A stretch of 64,000 nt of DNA, taken from Lepidostoma basale. Taxonomy: Eukaryota > Arthropoda > Insecta > Trichoptera > Lepidostomatidae. Of this stretch, positions 46,588-58,700 are shown piece after piece. The translations under genes were made by a program, and so were the position numbers. How positions within the stretch are numbered: position 1 is the first letter of the stretch; every line of letters starts with the position of its first letter. The stretch lies in the NCBI GenBank assembly GCA_022606425.2, contig JAHDVF020001468.1, positions 3,209,501-3,273,500 on the forward strand, given 5' to 3'. Below the pieces are notes generated by a model. The model ran no database searches and was not told where the DNA came from. It saw nothing but the letters and a program-made list of their open reading frames with translations.

Positions 46588-46752
46588 TCCTTTCTTATAT
46601 CAACATTTGAAATTCAATCATACATGTTTTACCACACACACGTCTTAGGAATCTCATCTCTACCGCATTATTTATGGTCTCGTATTTCTGTCGGTTATGT
46701 GCTTCAAGTCCATACGTAAGGGTTGGAACCAGAACTCCATTTTGAACAGCAA
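46588..46752 (-). mobile_element. LINE family A scrap
   Basis: Matches the RMCGKTCMIEF to VLVPTLTYG region in reverse complement. Confidence 0.65.
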
Positions 46753-47334
46753 TTTAAATCAATTTAAAATATATACATTGTTTGTAAATACATCAAAAAA
46801 TTATTTTTTTCAACCTCCGATCAAATTGGTGCAAGCTTTCGATATTTTGTTAAGTATTTTCTTCTGTAAATAAGTTGGTCATCTTTTTTATAAGCCCGAA
46901 AAATAATTTCTTTTGTTGTATTTGATACCTTTTTCTTTGAAGAAGATGTATTGATGATATCACCCGGTTTTCCAATATAAATTTAAAAATATATATATTT
47001 AGGATGCACAGTGCAAAACTCAAATTGTAAATACAAATTTATACTATTAAAGATTTAGAAATGTAATGTGTTGTTTTATTATTTATTATTAATAAAAGTG
47101 AAAACGTCCGTTCATAATGGAGGTATGGTCCGAACCCTTACTCTTTTTCTTCTTCTTTCTGATGCCATCCTAACTCATTGTCTGTATTGACCGTTGGGGT
47201 CATTATCAGCCGTCTGTCATCCACTGCTGAACGTAGGCCTCTCCCGAAGCACGTCACCGCCCCCTATCCATTGCCGCTCCCATCCATCCATGTGCAGAAA
47301 TCCTCTTCAGATCGTCGGTCCAGAAATCAATAAA
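46753..47334. other. AT-rich intergenic DNA
   Basis: Contains a LINE-like phrase CATCCACTGCTGAACGTAGG near 47,220, otherwise nothing recognised. Confidence 0.45.
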
Positions 47335-47757
47335 AAGATTGAGGAACATGACAAATTAATTTCTTTAAATTACTCAGGGGATGTTTTGAGAACTCGGCTT
47401 GTTGTGTTTGGCTTTTTGTCCTTGATAGATATCTCCGACAGCGACATCATAGATTGTTTTACCTACCAGCCGCCAGAACCAACCTGCCTCTGGTGACACC
47501 AGTGGGAAGAGCAATTAATCTGCTGAACGTGGTCTCCTCGGAAATCGACGTCTTTCATGTTAGTGAATGTACGTTCAGAAGGCAAATATTCTTAATTCTG
47601 GAGAGTATCCTGTCTTCGTACTGTTGAACCATCTCTCATGCGTTCTGGTAGTATACTATACACAATATATTATTTTACCTGTTCTCAATAGATGCCTTAA
47701 AAAATTATTTTGTAATGTCTGTTGATGAAATAAACTGATTTGATTTTATTAATAAAA
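47335..47757 (+). mobile_element. LINE family E 3' end
   Basis: Contains TGACACCAGTGGGAAGAGCA and the tail AACTGATTTGATTTTATT. Confidence 0.8.
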
Positions 47758-47859
47758 TGAATATACAATTATAATAAAGAAAGTGCTTCCCTCAGGTGAG
47801 CTACACTATCCCAAAATACGTCAAACTCCGAGGTGACACGATTAAATGTTGGTTACTTG

Positions 47860-47995
47860 ATAAGTCGCAAGAACCAACGTGCGTGTATTGTTATACAACT
47901 TGTTGTATAAATGTGGAGGAAACTAGAAAGATGTGTCAGGATAGAGTAGTGTAGCAGTCCATTCTCTATGCCTTACCCTGTGGAGAACGATACAA
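47860..47995 (+). mobile_element. LINE family A scrap
   Basis: Degenerate match to SRKNQRACM ... DRVVWRSILSAY. Confidence 0.6.
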
Positions 47996-48309
47996 CACAC
48001 AGATTGCTCTAGCTACTGGTAAAATGAAAGAATGGATGAAACAAACAAAAAAACAATTTGATTTTGATCTTGCCTTATATGTCAGTTAGATATCTGAAAT
48101 ATATAAAGATATTGACTGACCCTTGCTTCATCACAAGATTACAGTTATCTTGTGACCCTTGCTACGCCCCCCGCGGTTTCTTACGTAATATTTTGTCACA
48201 TTAATCATAATTATTTGATTTATTGTTATAAGCAATGACGTTAAACTTTTTATTTAATTATCTAACTTATTAATATGGGAGTACATAACATGTTTCGCGT
48301 TGAGGGTCG

Positions 48310-48465
48310 ACGAAGTATTGGCAGGAGTAGAATCTTGGCTTCACAACATAAGGGACTGGATTAAGGAGCTTTGAGGAGCTGTTTCAAGCTGCCGGGGACA
48401 GAGATGCCTACTCTCAAGTAATAGTCAACGCCAGGGGGACTTTAGATGACACTGGAAGAAGATGT
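48310..48465 (+). mobile_element. LINE family F scrap
   Basis: Matches GRRSWLHNIRDW ... LFQAAGDRDAYSQVIVN, as in the 50.5 and 63.3 kb copies. Confidence 0.65.
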
Positions 48466-48489
48466 TTTGAATTACGGTAACATTATCAA

Positions 48490-49205
48490 AACTAACTAAC
48501 TAACCATCACTCCGTTTAGGCAGAGAGGATGGATCGCCACACTGTTCTATCCTGACATAACTCTCGCACCACTTCTACATTCACACAGCGTGACTCAAGT
48601 TCAAGCTCCTCGATTGTTCCTGCTTCGAACATGGCCGCCTTTCAGTAATTTATTAATTTGGTAGTGCCATGTCTTCCTTGGCTTCCCTCAACATCTTTTT
48701 CCATTCACAAACAAAACAAAACCTGACACATCTCTATAGTTTCCCCCACATTCATACAACATGTCATACACGCACGTCGATTCTTCCAACTTCTAACATA
48801 ACAAACCTTTAAAATTTTATTAATTTGGTCATGCCATTGACGACCTTCGTGGCAGAGTGATAAGAGCTCTGACTGCCATACCAAAGGTTCCAGGTTCGAT
48901 TCCCGGCGATGGCAGTGTGATTGGCACACTGTCATTGGTCTGGTGTAGAATTCTCGTGACAATAAAATAGCGATAGATTAGCTACCTATAACATGTCATG
49001 AGAATCAATATATTAGCTTAAAACAAATTGTATACAGTAATTGGGTTTTAGCGACCTGTTGTATACGTAAAAAAAATGTTTTCCTCGGTCTACCTCGATG
49101 CCGTACATTCATTCACACTACTTGTACGAGTACGTCAAAACTATCTTAGTGACCCTTTCATACATTACTTTCTTACATCATCATTAGATATTCTACAATA
49201 TCATA
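48490..49205 (-). mobile_element. LINE family A fragments hosting a SINE
   Basis: - strand family pieces at 48,490-48,705, 48,710-48,838 and 49,075-49,200; the last two join once the SINE is removed. Confidence 0.75.
48839..49074 (+). mobile_element. tRNA-derived SINE, full length
   Basis: The head has a Pol III A box (TGGCAGAGTGA) and B box (GGTTCGATTCC) in tRNA spacing, then a unique body containing ATTCTCGTGAC and its inverse GTCATGAGAAT, and an A-rich end near 49,070. Other copies: 8,630-8,882, 50,290-50,502 and 96-213 (all -). Confidence 0.87.
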
Positions 49206-49269
49206 CATTATCAAATGTCCTTATATTTATTGTTTCTTGAATAATGATATAAAACTCCTTTTTAAATCA

Positions 49270-49505
49270 TCGTCGTCAGCCATTAGTAGTCCAGTGTTGG
49301 ACATAGGCCTCCCTTCCCGACTTCCACAACTCTCTATCCCTCACCACTCTGTGCCATTGACCTCCTGCCACTCTCTTGATGTCATCATACCATTTTGCCT
49401 GTAGTCTGCCCGGGTTTCTGTGGCCGATTCTCGGTCGCCACTCCAGAGTGCGTCTGGTCCATCGATCATCCGTTGTTCTCACTATATAACCAGCCCAATT
49501 CCAGT
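49270..49505 (-). mobile_element. LINE family B-type fragment
   Basis: - strand reads MRTTDDRWTRRTLEWRPRIG, RLQAKWYDDIKRVAGGQWHR. Confidence 0.78.
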
Positions 49506-49535
49506 CTAATTAATTAATAATCTTCGAAAAAGGAG

Positions 49536-49742
49536 TGGTAAGTATATTTTTCTAGAAAGGGGGTAAGTATTTTTCATTACTTAAAAGGGGGCGATGCGTA
49601 TTTTTTCATCAAAAAAGGGGGCGGTATATATTTCTACCGCAAAAAGGGGTCAATGTGATTTTTTAAAGAAAGGGGGCGATTTATATTTTCCACCTTGAAA
49701 AGGGGGCGAAATGTATTTTTTTTAAGAAAAGGGGGCGGTTGG
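49536..49742. repeat. Degenerate array with AAAAGGGGGCG core
   Basis: About seven units of 27-31 bp, each with a G-run (GGGGGCGATGTATATTTTTT-like). Confidence 0.82.
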
Positions 49743-50289
49743 CTAAAAAAGATATGTAACCTATAATACATGAATTTTTTAAGTATTTTTTTTGTATATA
49801 ATATCACGTGCTTCAGTTGTGAGGTGTAAAGTTCGCATTTCTGTTTATCTCGCAAATTCTGTAGGATCATGTTGACAAACAACGCGTGTAATAAATTTAA
49901 AATGGCGTCAGTTTTTCATTTTGTGTGTAAACAGTAAATATTTTCAAACAGGTTTCACAATATTGACACAGACTTGGAAGCGTTCTTATCGGAAACGAAG
50001 AAAAATATTTGAAATGCTCTTGTCTCGAGCAGATAATAAACATTTTATATCATGCGGAAGTAATCTTTTCTTTGAACAATATATGGGTCATTAGGTGTAT
50101 TTTAAAAATCAGAAATATGATAGATAAACACGTTGCTATCTACACACTTCAAACACAATCTTTTCACAGCACATAATCTATTCCTCTCCATGCGGTCTCT
50201 GTAATATGTGGTTATTTTCTTAAATAAATTCAAGTCATTAATATATGATTTATTTCATAGTCCATTTGTTGGCCGAAACACTATGATAC
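49743..50289. other. Intergenic DNA without recognised feature
   Basis: No reading frame or repeat stands out. Confidence 0.5.
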
Positions 50290-50502
50290 CTTAACATTTT
50301 AAACAATTACAGAATACAATTTGTTTAAGCTTGATTCTCGTGACATGTGACAGGTAGCCAATCTATCGCCATTTTATTGTCACGAGAATACTACGCCAGA
50401 CCAAAGACAGTGTGACAATCACACTGCCATCGCCGGGAATCGAACCCAGAACCTTCGGAATGGGAATCAGAGCTCTCACCACTCTGCTACAAAGGTCGTC
50501 AA
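50290..50502 (-). mobile_element. tRNA-derived SINE
   Basis: Same head and body as at 48.8 kb, with substitutions in the boxes (AGCAGAGTGG, GGTTCGATTCC). Confidence 0.85.
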
Positions 50503-50504
50503 GA

Positions 50505-51035
50505 ATTGAGGCAGCTAGAGAGCTATGTTTAATAAAATTAAATCACTCTTCTGCAATGATAACGTAAACTTGAAACTCCAGAGAAGGATCAAATGCTATG
50601 TGTGGTCTGTTTTATTGTACGGGTGTGAAACTTGGACCTTGAAAGTTAACTCAATGAACAGACTGGAAGCATTTGAAATGTGGCTCCATCGCCGAATGCT
50701 CAGAGTTCCCTGGACAGACATGGTTACCAATACCGAAGTCCTGAGGCGAGCTAGAGTTGGCAGGGAATTGTTATCAACCATCAAGGTTCGAAAGATCTCA
50801 CATCTGGGTCATATACTGCGTGGGGAAAAGTACCACCTTCTCCAACTGATATTGGAGGGAAAAATTGAGGGACGCCGAGGGCCCGGAAGGAGACAAATGT
50901 CCTGGCTGCAAAACGTGAGGGAGTGGACCGGCATCCGAAGTGTGGAGGAGCTGTTCCGAGCGGCGCAAGACAGGGACAGGTTCGCCGAGGTGATCGCCAA
51001 CGTTGGGGGAACCCGACAGGGCACTTGAAGAAGAA
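50505..51035 (+). mobile_element. LINE family F C-terminus
   Basis: The frame of 167 codons reads YVWSVLLYGCETWTLKVNSM, FEMWLHRRMLRVPWTDMVTN, LGHILRGEKYHLLQLILEGK, IANVGGTRQGT, then an (AAG)n-like tail. Confidence 0.85.
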
Positions 51036-51140
51036 GAAGAAATTAAATAACTTTGTTTTTGTATCACAATTGAATTTTACTTTACGCGACAGCTGTTTCA
51101 TCAACCTATGTTGACATCATCCGGTGTTACAATAATATAT

Positions 51141-51626
51141 TAAATGTTAAATTTTCGTAATTTTTAGAATCTTTATGTGTATTTATTCCTATGTCAATTT
51201 GAATAATTTCTTTGATATAATTTTGAAGTTCTTGCTGGAGTTGAGTTAGGTACCTAAATATTTTAATGAAAAGAACGGTTAGTTACTATTTATAGGAGGA
51301 AATATTAAAGGTGGGAAATACAATAATAATAAAACAGTAATTAGAAGGAACAATTACACATAGTATAGAGTCAAAAACGATGAGACATAATAAATTAAAA
51401 ACAATAAGCATTAACAGGAAGTACATAGACATTACATTAACAGGAAAGGTGACAAAAGTTGAAGGTAGTATTTCACATTCATTTTCATTTATTTGAATAA
51501 AAACCACAAACATTACAGCCATATAATTCCAGATCGTTTGCAATTACATTATATGAATTTATAAGAGAAGCATAAAAAACATTAAGATTAAGAATTAGAA
51601 AGAATCCTAACATTGAATTCGAATTG
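51141..51626. other. Intergenic DNA without recognised feature
   Basis: AT-rich, short chance frames only. Confidence 0.5.
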
Positions 51627-52010
51627 TCAGTAGGGTCGCGGCGAGTCACATCGTGCTGGAGGGTGTGATTCTATAAAATGCTGCGAAACGCCCAGTTGCA
51701 TTCCACCGGCAACACTACTGACTAGTCCAACTAGTACATCCCTGTCGCGAGCACCGGGCAATGGGGTCACACTCATAACCGTGTGATCACAGCAGATAAC
51801 GAGGGGATGAAAGACGAGTTTCTGGCGCCTCCAAACCAGATCCAACCAGCTAAGGGAAGGTAACCCCGACAGAAAAATCCAACAGAGAAGGCAACGGGAA
51901 ACCACTCTGGTCATCTTTCCCAGGAATCACTATGGCGAATACCTTTGCTGTAGTGATCGCCAACGTTGGGGGGACCTGGCACGGCACTAAAAGAAGAAGA
52001 TAACATTGAT
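51627..52010 (+). mobile_element. LINE 5'-type segment joined to a family F end
   Basis: The element motif GAGAAGGCAACGGGAAACCA is followed by the family F terminus GTGATCGCCAACGTTGGGGG and AAGAAGAAGA. Confidence 0.6.
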
Positions 52011-52017
52011 TTGCTTA

Positions 52018-52290
52018 TCTGAGGCAACTCACACTATCACGAAATATGTCGACCCCCGAGGCGACCCGATTAAGCAATAAGATTGCCCCACCCACAGGCA
52101 TAACCATTGGCAGGTTGGTTCTGCAGCGCGGCAAATAAAACAATCTGTGCTCTCTTTGACGAAGGTAATTATCAGGGACAAATAGACCTACATCACTCAG
52201 GATATCCGAGTTTTGTATACGGCCGCCAATCAGCTGAAAGAAGTGAACTCCCAAGTGGATATTCCTCCTTCTCTCCAATGATTGGTAGCT
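52018..52290 (-). mobile_element. LINE family E-like fragment
   Basis: - strand reads VGLFVPDNYLRQREHRLFYL and NLPMVMPVGGAILLLNRVAS, diverged from the 20.9 kb copy. Confidence 0.75.
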
Positions 52291-52725
52291 TAGCATCTTC
52301 TTCTTTGCTAGCCTTCTTCCCTCCACTGCTGGATATAGGCCTCTTCCAATTTCATCCACTCGTCTCTATCGTGCCCCCTTTGTATCCAAGATTTTCCAAC
52401 CATTTTGACAATATCATCGGTCCATCTCATCGGTGGCCTTCCGACACTTCGCCAATTTGCCCATGGTCTATAAATGAGTATCCTGGGTGCCCATCTGTTG
52501 CCACCCTGTCTAGCCAAGTGTTCAGCCCATTGCCATTTCAATTTTGCCACTCGGTCCATGACGTCAGCAACCCTGGTGCGGCGTCTGATTTCTTCATGCC
52601 TTATGCGGTCACGCAAGCTCACACCAAGTATCTGTCTTTCCATGGACCTCTGTGTACACTTGAGCCTGTGGACACTATTTGCTGTAAGAGTTGTCGTCTC
52701 TAGTTAGTATGTCATCATGGGCAGT
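52290..52725 (-). mobile_element. LINE family B-type fragment
   Basis: - strand reads MERQILGVSLRDRIRHEEIR, LKWQWAEHLARQGGNRW, SVGRPPMRWTDDIVKMVGKS, an open frame of 111 codons. Confidence 0.83.
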
Positions 52726-53154
52726 ATACACATGTCGTAGACCTTTCTTTACGAGCTTCTCGAGCCACGGGTAATCAATACTTTCTTTTGAGAAACCCTA
52801 TAGTGTGTATAATATTAAGTTAGTATAATTCCACTTAGGTTTCTGCCTTTGACCGGTTTCGGCAGCTCGCTGCCATCTTCTGATCTCTTGAAATAGTTTA
52901 TCAAAATTCCGTATGAATTATCGACCATTAAGGACGTTAGTCACGTACTTTCGATTTGATATTGACATCAAAGAAGTCAACATCCGACAGGCGTTATGTT
53001 TTGTTCGTAATCTTGGGTCGTAACCCCATTTCCACTACATCAAAATCATTACGCATGTTCAATGTTGATAAACAAAATAACAAAAATATAATTTATACAA
53101 ATTAAAACCTGTTTTAAAGAGGTTTTATTTTCGTTTCAATCAATTAATTAATTA
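52726..53154. other. Intergenic DNA
   Basis: Contains GACCGGTTTCGGCAGCTCGC near 52,852, a phrase of the sort found at transposon ends. No gene seen. Confidence 0.4.
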
Positions 53155-53315
53155 AACGAACTAACTAACTAACCATCACGCCGTCTCCCCGAAGGTGTAG
53201 GCAGAAAGAATAGACTGCCACACTTTACTTTCCTGACATATTTCTCTCGCTTCCTCAACATTCATACATCGTGTCATGCACGCGCCTCGATTTCTCTGAC
53301 TCCTCACATGGCCGA
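53155..53315 (-). mobile_element. LINE family A 3' end
   Basis: Tail (GTTA)n at 53,157 and CATCACGCCGTCTCCCCGAA. Confidence 0.8.
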
Positions 53316-53910
53316 GGAGCCTCCTGCTACTCCTGTGATGTCATCAGACCAATCCGCAGGATTGTAACCATGAAGAAGAACCATTATTCATCAGTTGTCC
53401 AGTGTTGGACATAGGCTTTCATTCCCGACTTCCACACCTCTCTATTCCTTGCAATTCTGTGCCATTGACCTCCTGCCACTATTGTAATGTCAGCAGACCA
53501 ATCCGCAGGATTGTAATCATGAAGAAGAAGCATTATACATCAGTCGTCCAGTGTTGGACATAGGTTTTCATTCCCGACTTCCAAACCTCTCTATCCTTTG
53601 CCATTCTATGCCATTGACCTTCTACCACTCCTGTGATGTCATCAGACCAATTCGCAGGATTGTAACTATGAAGAAGAAGAATTATCATCATCCATTAGTC
53701 GTTCAGTGATGGACATAGGCTTCCCTTCCCGAGTTCCACATCCTTTATCCCTCACTACTCTGTGCCATTGAGTTCCTGCTACTCTCTTGATGTCATCAGA
53801 CCATTTTGCTTGTGGTCTGACCGAGTTTCTGTGTCACTACTCCAGTGTGCATCAAGTCCACTGATCGTTCGTTGTCCTCGCTATATGGCTAGTCCAATTC
53901 CACTTCAACG
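53316..53910 (-). repeat. 149-150 bp tandem repeat derived from a LINE end
   Basis: Units beginning at about 53,382, 53,531 and 53,681 share CCAGTGTTGGACATAGG and CCGCAGGATTGTAA; the last runs on into a longer family B-type fragment. Confidence 0.8.
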
Positions 53911-54194
53911 AAGCTATTTTAAACGCCACATCGGCATACTTACTATATATGTTATTTTATAATAAATCTATCAGCGTTTAAAGCATCAGCATTTTCATAT
54001 CTGTTAGAGTAATCTGGAAACAAACAAAATCTCGTTCAAATCGGATCCGTCTTACACGGGTTTTGGCATTATTTGTTTCACGTGGGTATGAAATGTCACA
54101 AAGATATAGGGGAATTGTGCTCGAGATGACAACCTTTTTGTTCTGAGTAAAATATTAAAGCGAATGAAGTTGATTATATAAAAAATAAATCTTC

Positions 54195-54405
54195 ATCGTC
54201 TTCTTCTTCCTTGTTGTAAACCTATGTGGTCTGTTCTCCAGAGTGTTGCTCCTCCTGTGAGGTAGATTCCCAGCTGTCCTTCCATCTTTTAGGAGGTCTT
54301 CTACGAGGACGAGTCCCATGCGACTGATTATGCAATGCAATATAGGCGAGTCTGGTGGTGACCTGGTTGGAGGAGCTGATCTGCGGGAATAAATACAAGC
54401 TCAAG
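54195..54405 (-). mobile_element. LINE family H fragment
   Basis: - strand reads RLAYIALHNQSHGTRPRRRP and KRWKDSWESTSQEEQHSGEQ. Confidence 0.78.
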
Positions 54406-54855
54406 TAAACAAGGCAGCTGCAATCTCTGGCGCTCTAAAATCCACAATATGGAAAAACAAAGACATGGCCATTAAGAGTAAGATGAGAATCAATAATAAC
54501 ATATGGCGTCGAAGCAAGGGCAGACACAGCAAGGACCAAACAAGTTTTGAGGACTTCCAAAATGTAGACACTGAGGACGATAGCAGGACACTGAGAGATC
54601 GCGTGAGGAACACCAGAATCAGAGAAATATGTGAGGTTGAGGATATCATAAGATGGAGCAGACAGCAAAAAAGGGACTGGTACGGTCATGTTCAAAGAAT
54701 GGACACCACCAGACTCCCATAATCAGCCTCATGGGACTCGTCCTCGTGGAAGACCTCTTAAAAGATGGAAGGACAGCTGGGAGTCTACCTCACAGGAAGA
54801 GCAACACTCTGGAGAGAAGACCACATAGGTCTACAATTAGGAAGAAGAAGAAGTT
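54406..54855 (+). mobile_element. LINE family H fragment, inverted partner
   Basis: + strand reads TLRDRVRNTRIREICEVEDI, KRDWYGHVQRMDTTRLP and an (AAG)n end. With 54,195-54,405 it forms a large imperfect inverted repeat. Confidence 0.8.
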
Positions 54856-54964
54856 ATAAACCGAGTGCTTATTTTTTGATTTGTGTTGAAGTTCGCTTCA
54901 AGCACTTCTGTACCTTCACCGAAGTAATATTAACGCCTAATAATAGAATCGAATAATATTGACC

Positions 54965-55425
54965 TAAAACTGAGAATATTCCTCATCAAGACATATGTAT
55001 GAAGTATCTTGATGTACGGCTGCGAGACATGGTGCCTATCCGAAAGAGATAAACGGAGACTAGAGGCTTTTGAGGTGTGGTCCTATAGAAGACTACTAGG
55101 AATTTCCTGGGGAGACCACATTACAAATGAGGAGGTTCTCCAAAGAATCGAAGGAGGAAGGCATCTGCTCAGGACCTTGTCCGAAAGACGTGCAGGATGG
55201 ATCGGCCATGTAATACGACAAGAAGGCCTCTTGCATGCCTTAATGGAGGGTATGACCGAGGGGACAAACTCTAGGGGACGCCCACGCCGAGAGTACCTGG
55301 AGGACCTGTTGGTGGACGTGCGCTGCTCATCATATGCACATTTCAAAAGAGCCGCACAAGACAGGGAAGAATGGAAGAGAAGAATTGAGGAAATTGCTGC
55401 AAACCAATCCCAGGATTGAAACCAG
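54965..55425 (+). mobile_element. LINE family G C-terminus
   Basis: A 136-codon frame: MMYGCETWCLSERDKRRLEA, VWSYRRLLGISWGDHITNEE, RRAGWIGHVIRQEGLLHALM. Confidence 0.83.
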
Positions 55426-55779
55426 AGAGAATAAAACACATAGTCTTCACCACTGTCACTTTTGTGAACTGTACGGCTGTAATCACTGTTGTGAATGTTT
55501 AAATTTAATATATTAATTTTTCATGTTTTCATTCTTTAACTTGAATGTGTAATTATATAAAATGTGAAAAAATACAAATAAAGCATACGTAAATTATAAA
55601 AATCTTTTATTTTACCCAAATAGCATGACGAATTTTAGAGATATATTTATTTTTATAACAGCAAGTCGCGCGAATATTTATTTGCTTAGGCAGTGGGCTT
55701 CCTTTATTGAAAGCGGCGCACAGGCGTTTAAAGGTAAAAAAAACAGAAGTACTGCATTGGAAAAAAACATTTTTACACA

Positions 55780-58700
55780 AACTTCGAATTCAGAAATCTG
55801 TTTTATAATTTTTAATCGAATAAAGTTCAAAAACGCATTATTTATCCATACAAAATGTTTTAAAATGAAATCTATGTATCAGGAGAACCAAAGAGATATG
55901 TGGGTAGTTTGAAGCTTGAAACCACAATTGCTACGTGTCTTGCTCACTCTCATGAAAGAAACAAAAAGGAGCTTCGTTTCTTATATGCAAAATTACTAAC
56001 ATGTTATTAACATTCGATACCTCCTAACACGCCATGAACTCCTGGTGCTTGATATTTTCAAAACATAATTTTGTATGGAGAATTTAAGATTTGCAATGTA
56101 AAAAAATATATTTTTACTCAAACTTTGAATTCCGAAATTTGGTTTTCACGATTTTATAAATTTCAATTTAATAAAGTTGAAAAACGCATAAATTCTCCAT
56201 ACAAAATGTTTTAAAATGAAATATATGTATCAGGATAGCAGAATGCCCAAAGAGATATGTGGGTAGTTTGAATCATGAAATCCCAAATGCTATTTGTCTT
56301 GCTCACTCTCATACGCATGAAAGAAACGAAATGCATCTTCGTTTTTTTATGCAAAATTACTAACATGTTATAACGTTCGATACCTCCTAGCACACCTTGA
56401 GCTCCTGGTGCTTAATATTTTCAAAACATTTTGTATGGAGAATTTGGGATTTCTGCAATTGTAAAAGAAGTATTTTAATTTATTCGAATTCTGAAATTTG
56501 GTTTTCACGATTTTATAAATTTTAATTTAGTAAAATCGAAAAACGCATTATTTCTCCATACAAAATGTTTTAAAATGAAATCTAAGTATCAGGATAGCAG
56601 AATGCCCTAAGAGATTTGTGGGTAGTTAGAAGCATGAAATCCCAATTGCTACTTGTCTTGCTCACTCTCGTATGTATGTAAGAAACGAATAGTATTTTTT
56701 TATTATATAAAATTACTAATATGTTAAAACGTTTGATACCTCCTATCACCCCATGAACTCCTGGTGCTTGATATTTTCAAAGCATAATTTTGTATGGAGA
56801 ATTTGGGATTTCTGAATTGAAATAAAATCAACGCCAACTTCGAATTCCGAAATTTGGTTTTCACGATTTTATAAATTTTAATTTAATAAAGTTGAAAAAC
56901 GTACAATTTCTCCATACAAAAAGTTTTCAAATGAAATCTTAGTATCAGGATAGCAGAATGCTCAAAGAGATATGTGGGTAGTTTGAAGCTTGAAATCCCA
57001 ATTGACATTGCTTACTCTCATATGTATGAAAGAAACGAAATGCATCTTCGGTTTTTTTATGCAAAATTACTATTATGTAACGTTCGATACCTCCTAGCAC
57101 GCCTTGAACTCCTGGTGCTTGATATTTTCAAAACATAATTTTGTATGGAGAATTTGGCATTTCTGCAATGAAGTCAAAGCTAAACTTCGAATTCCGAAAT
57201 TTGGTTTTCACGATTTTATAAATTTTAATTTAATAATGTTGAAAAACGCATATCTCCATACAAACTGTTTCAAAATGAAATCTATGTATCAGGATAGCAG
57301 AATGCCCAAAGAGGAATGTGGGTAGTTAGTTAAGCATGAAATCCCAATTGTTACTTGTCTTGCTCACTCTCATACGCATGAAAGAAACGAAAAGCATCTT
57401 CGCTTATTTATAGAAAATTACTAATAGGTATGTTTAAAACGTTCGAAACCTCCTAGCACGCCTTGAACTCCTGGTGCTTGATATTTTCAAAACATAATTT
57501 TGTATGAAGAATTTGGGATGCATTGAAAAAATATATACCTTACACATTTCGACTCAAACTTCGAATTCCGAAATTTGGTTTTCACAATTTTATAAATTTT
57601 AATTTATTATGTTGAAAAAACCGTAATTTCTCCATACAAAATGTTTTAAAATGAAATCTTAGTATCAGGATAGCAGAATGCCCAAAGAGATATGTGGGTA
57701 GTTTGAATTATGAAATCCCAAATGCTATTTGTCTTGCTCTCTCTTATATGCATGAAAGAAAAGAAAAGCATCTTCGTTTTTTTATGAAAAATTACTAATA
57801 TGGTAATTATACATCCTAGCACGCCTTGAGCTCCTGGTGCTTAATATTTTCAAAACATTATTTTGTATGGAGAAATTTGGATTTTCTGCATTTGTTTTCA
57901 CGATTTTATAAATTTCAATTCAATAAAGTTGAAAAACGCAATATTCCTCCATACAATGTTTAAAAATGAAATCTTAGTATCAGGATAGCAGAATGCCCAA
58001 AGAGATATGTGGGTAGTTTTAATCATGAAATCCCAAATGCTATTTGTCTTGCTCACTCTCATATGTATGAAAGAAACGAATAGTCCTTTTTTTTTAAATA
58101 AAATTACTAATATGTTATTAACGTTCGATACCTCCTAGCACGCCATGAACTCCTGGTGCTGGATATTTTCAAAACATATTTTTGTATGGAGAATTTGCGA
58201 TTTCTGTAGTGTAAAAATAAATATTTTAACTTAAACTTCGAATCCGAAATTTGGTTTTCACGATTTTGTAAATTTTAATTTAATAAAGTTGAAAAACGTA
58301 CAATTTCTCCACACAAAAAGTTTTAAAATGAAATCTATATATCAGGATAGCAAAATGACCAAAGAGATATGTGGGTAGTTCGAAGAATGAAATTTCTACT
58401 TGTCTTGCTCACTCTCATACGAGTATGTATGAAAGAAACGAAATGCATCTTCGGTTTTTTTATACAAAATTACTAATATGTTTAAAACGTTCGATACCTC
58501 CTAACACGCCATAAAGTCCTGGTGCTTGAAATTTTCAAAATATTATTTTGTATGGAGAATTAGGGATGCATTGAAAAAATATATATGACTCAAACTTCGA
58601 ATTCCGAAATTTGGATTTCACGATTCTTTAATTTTTAATTTTAAAAAAAGTTGAAAAAGCTTATTATTAAATCGTTACATACAAAAAGTTTTTAAATGAA

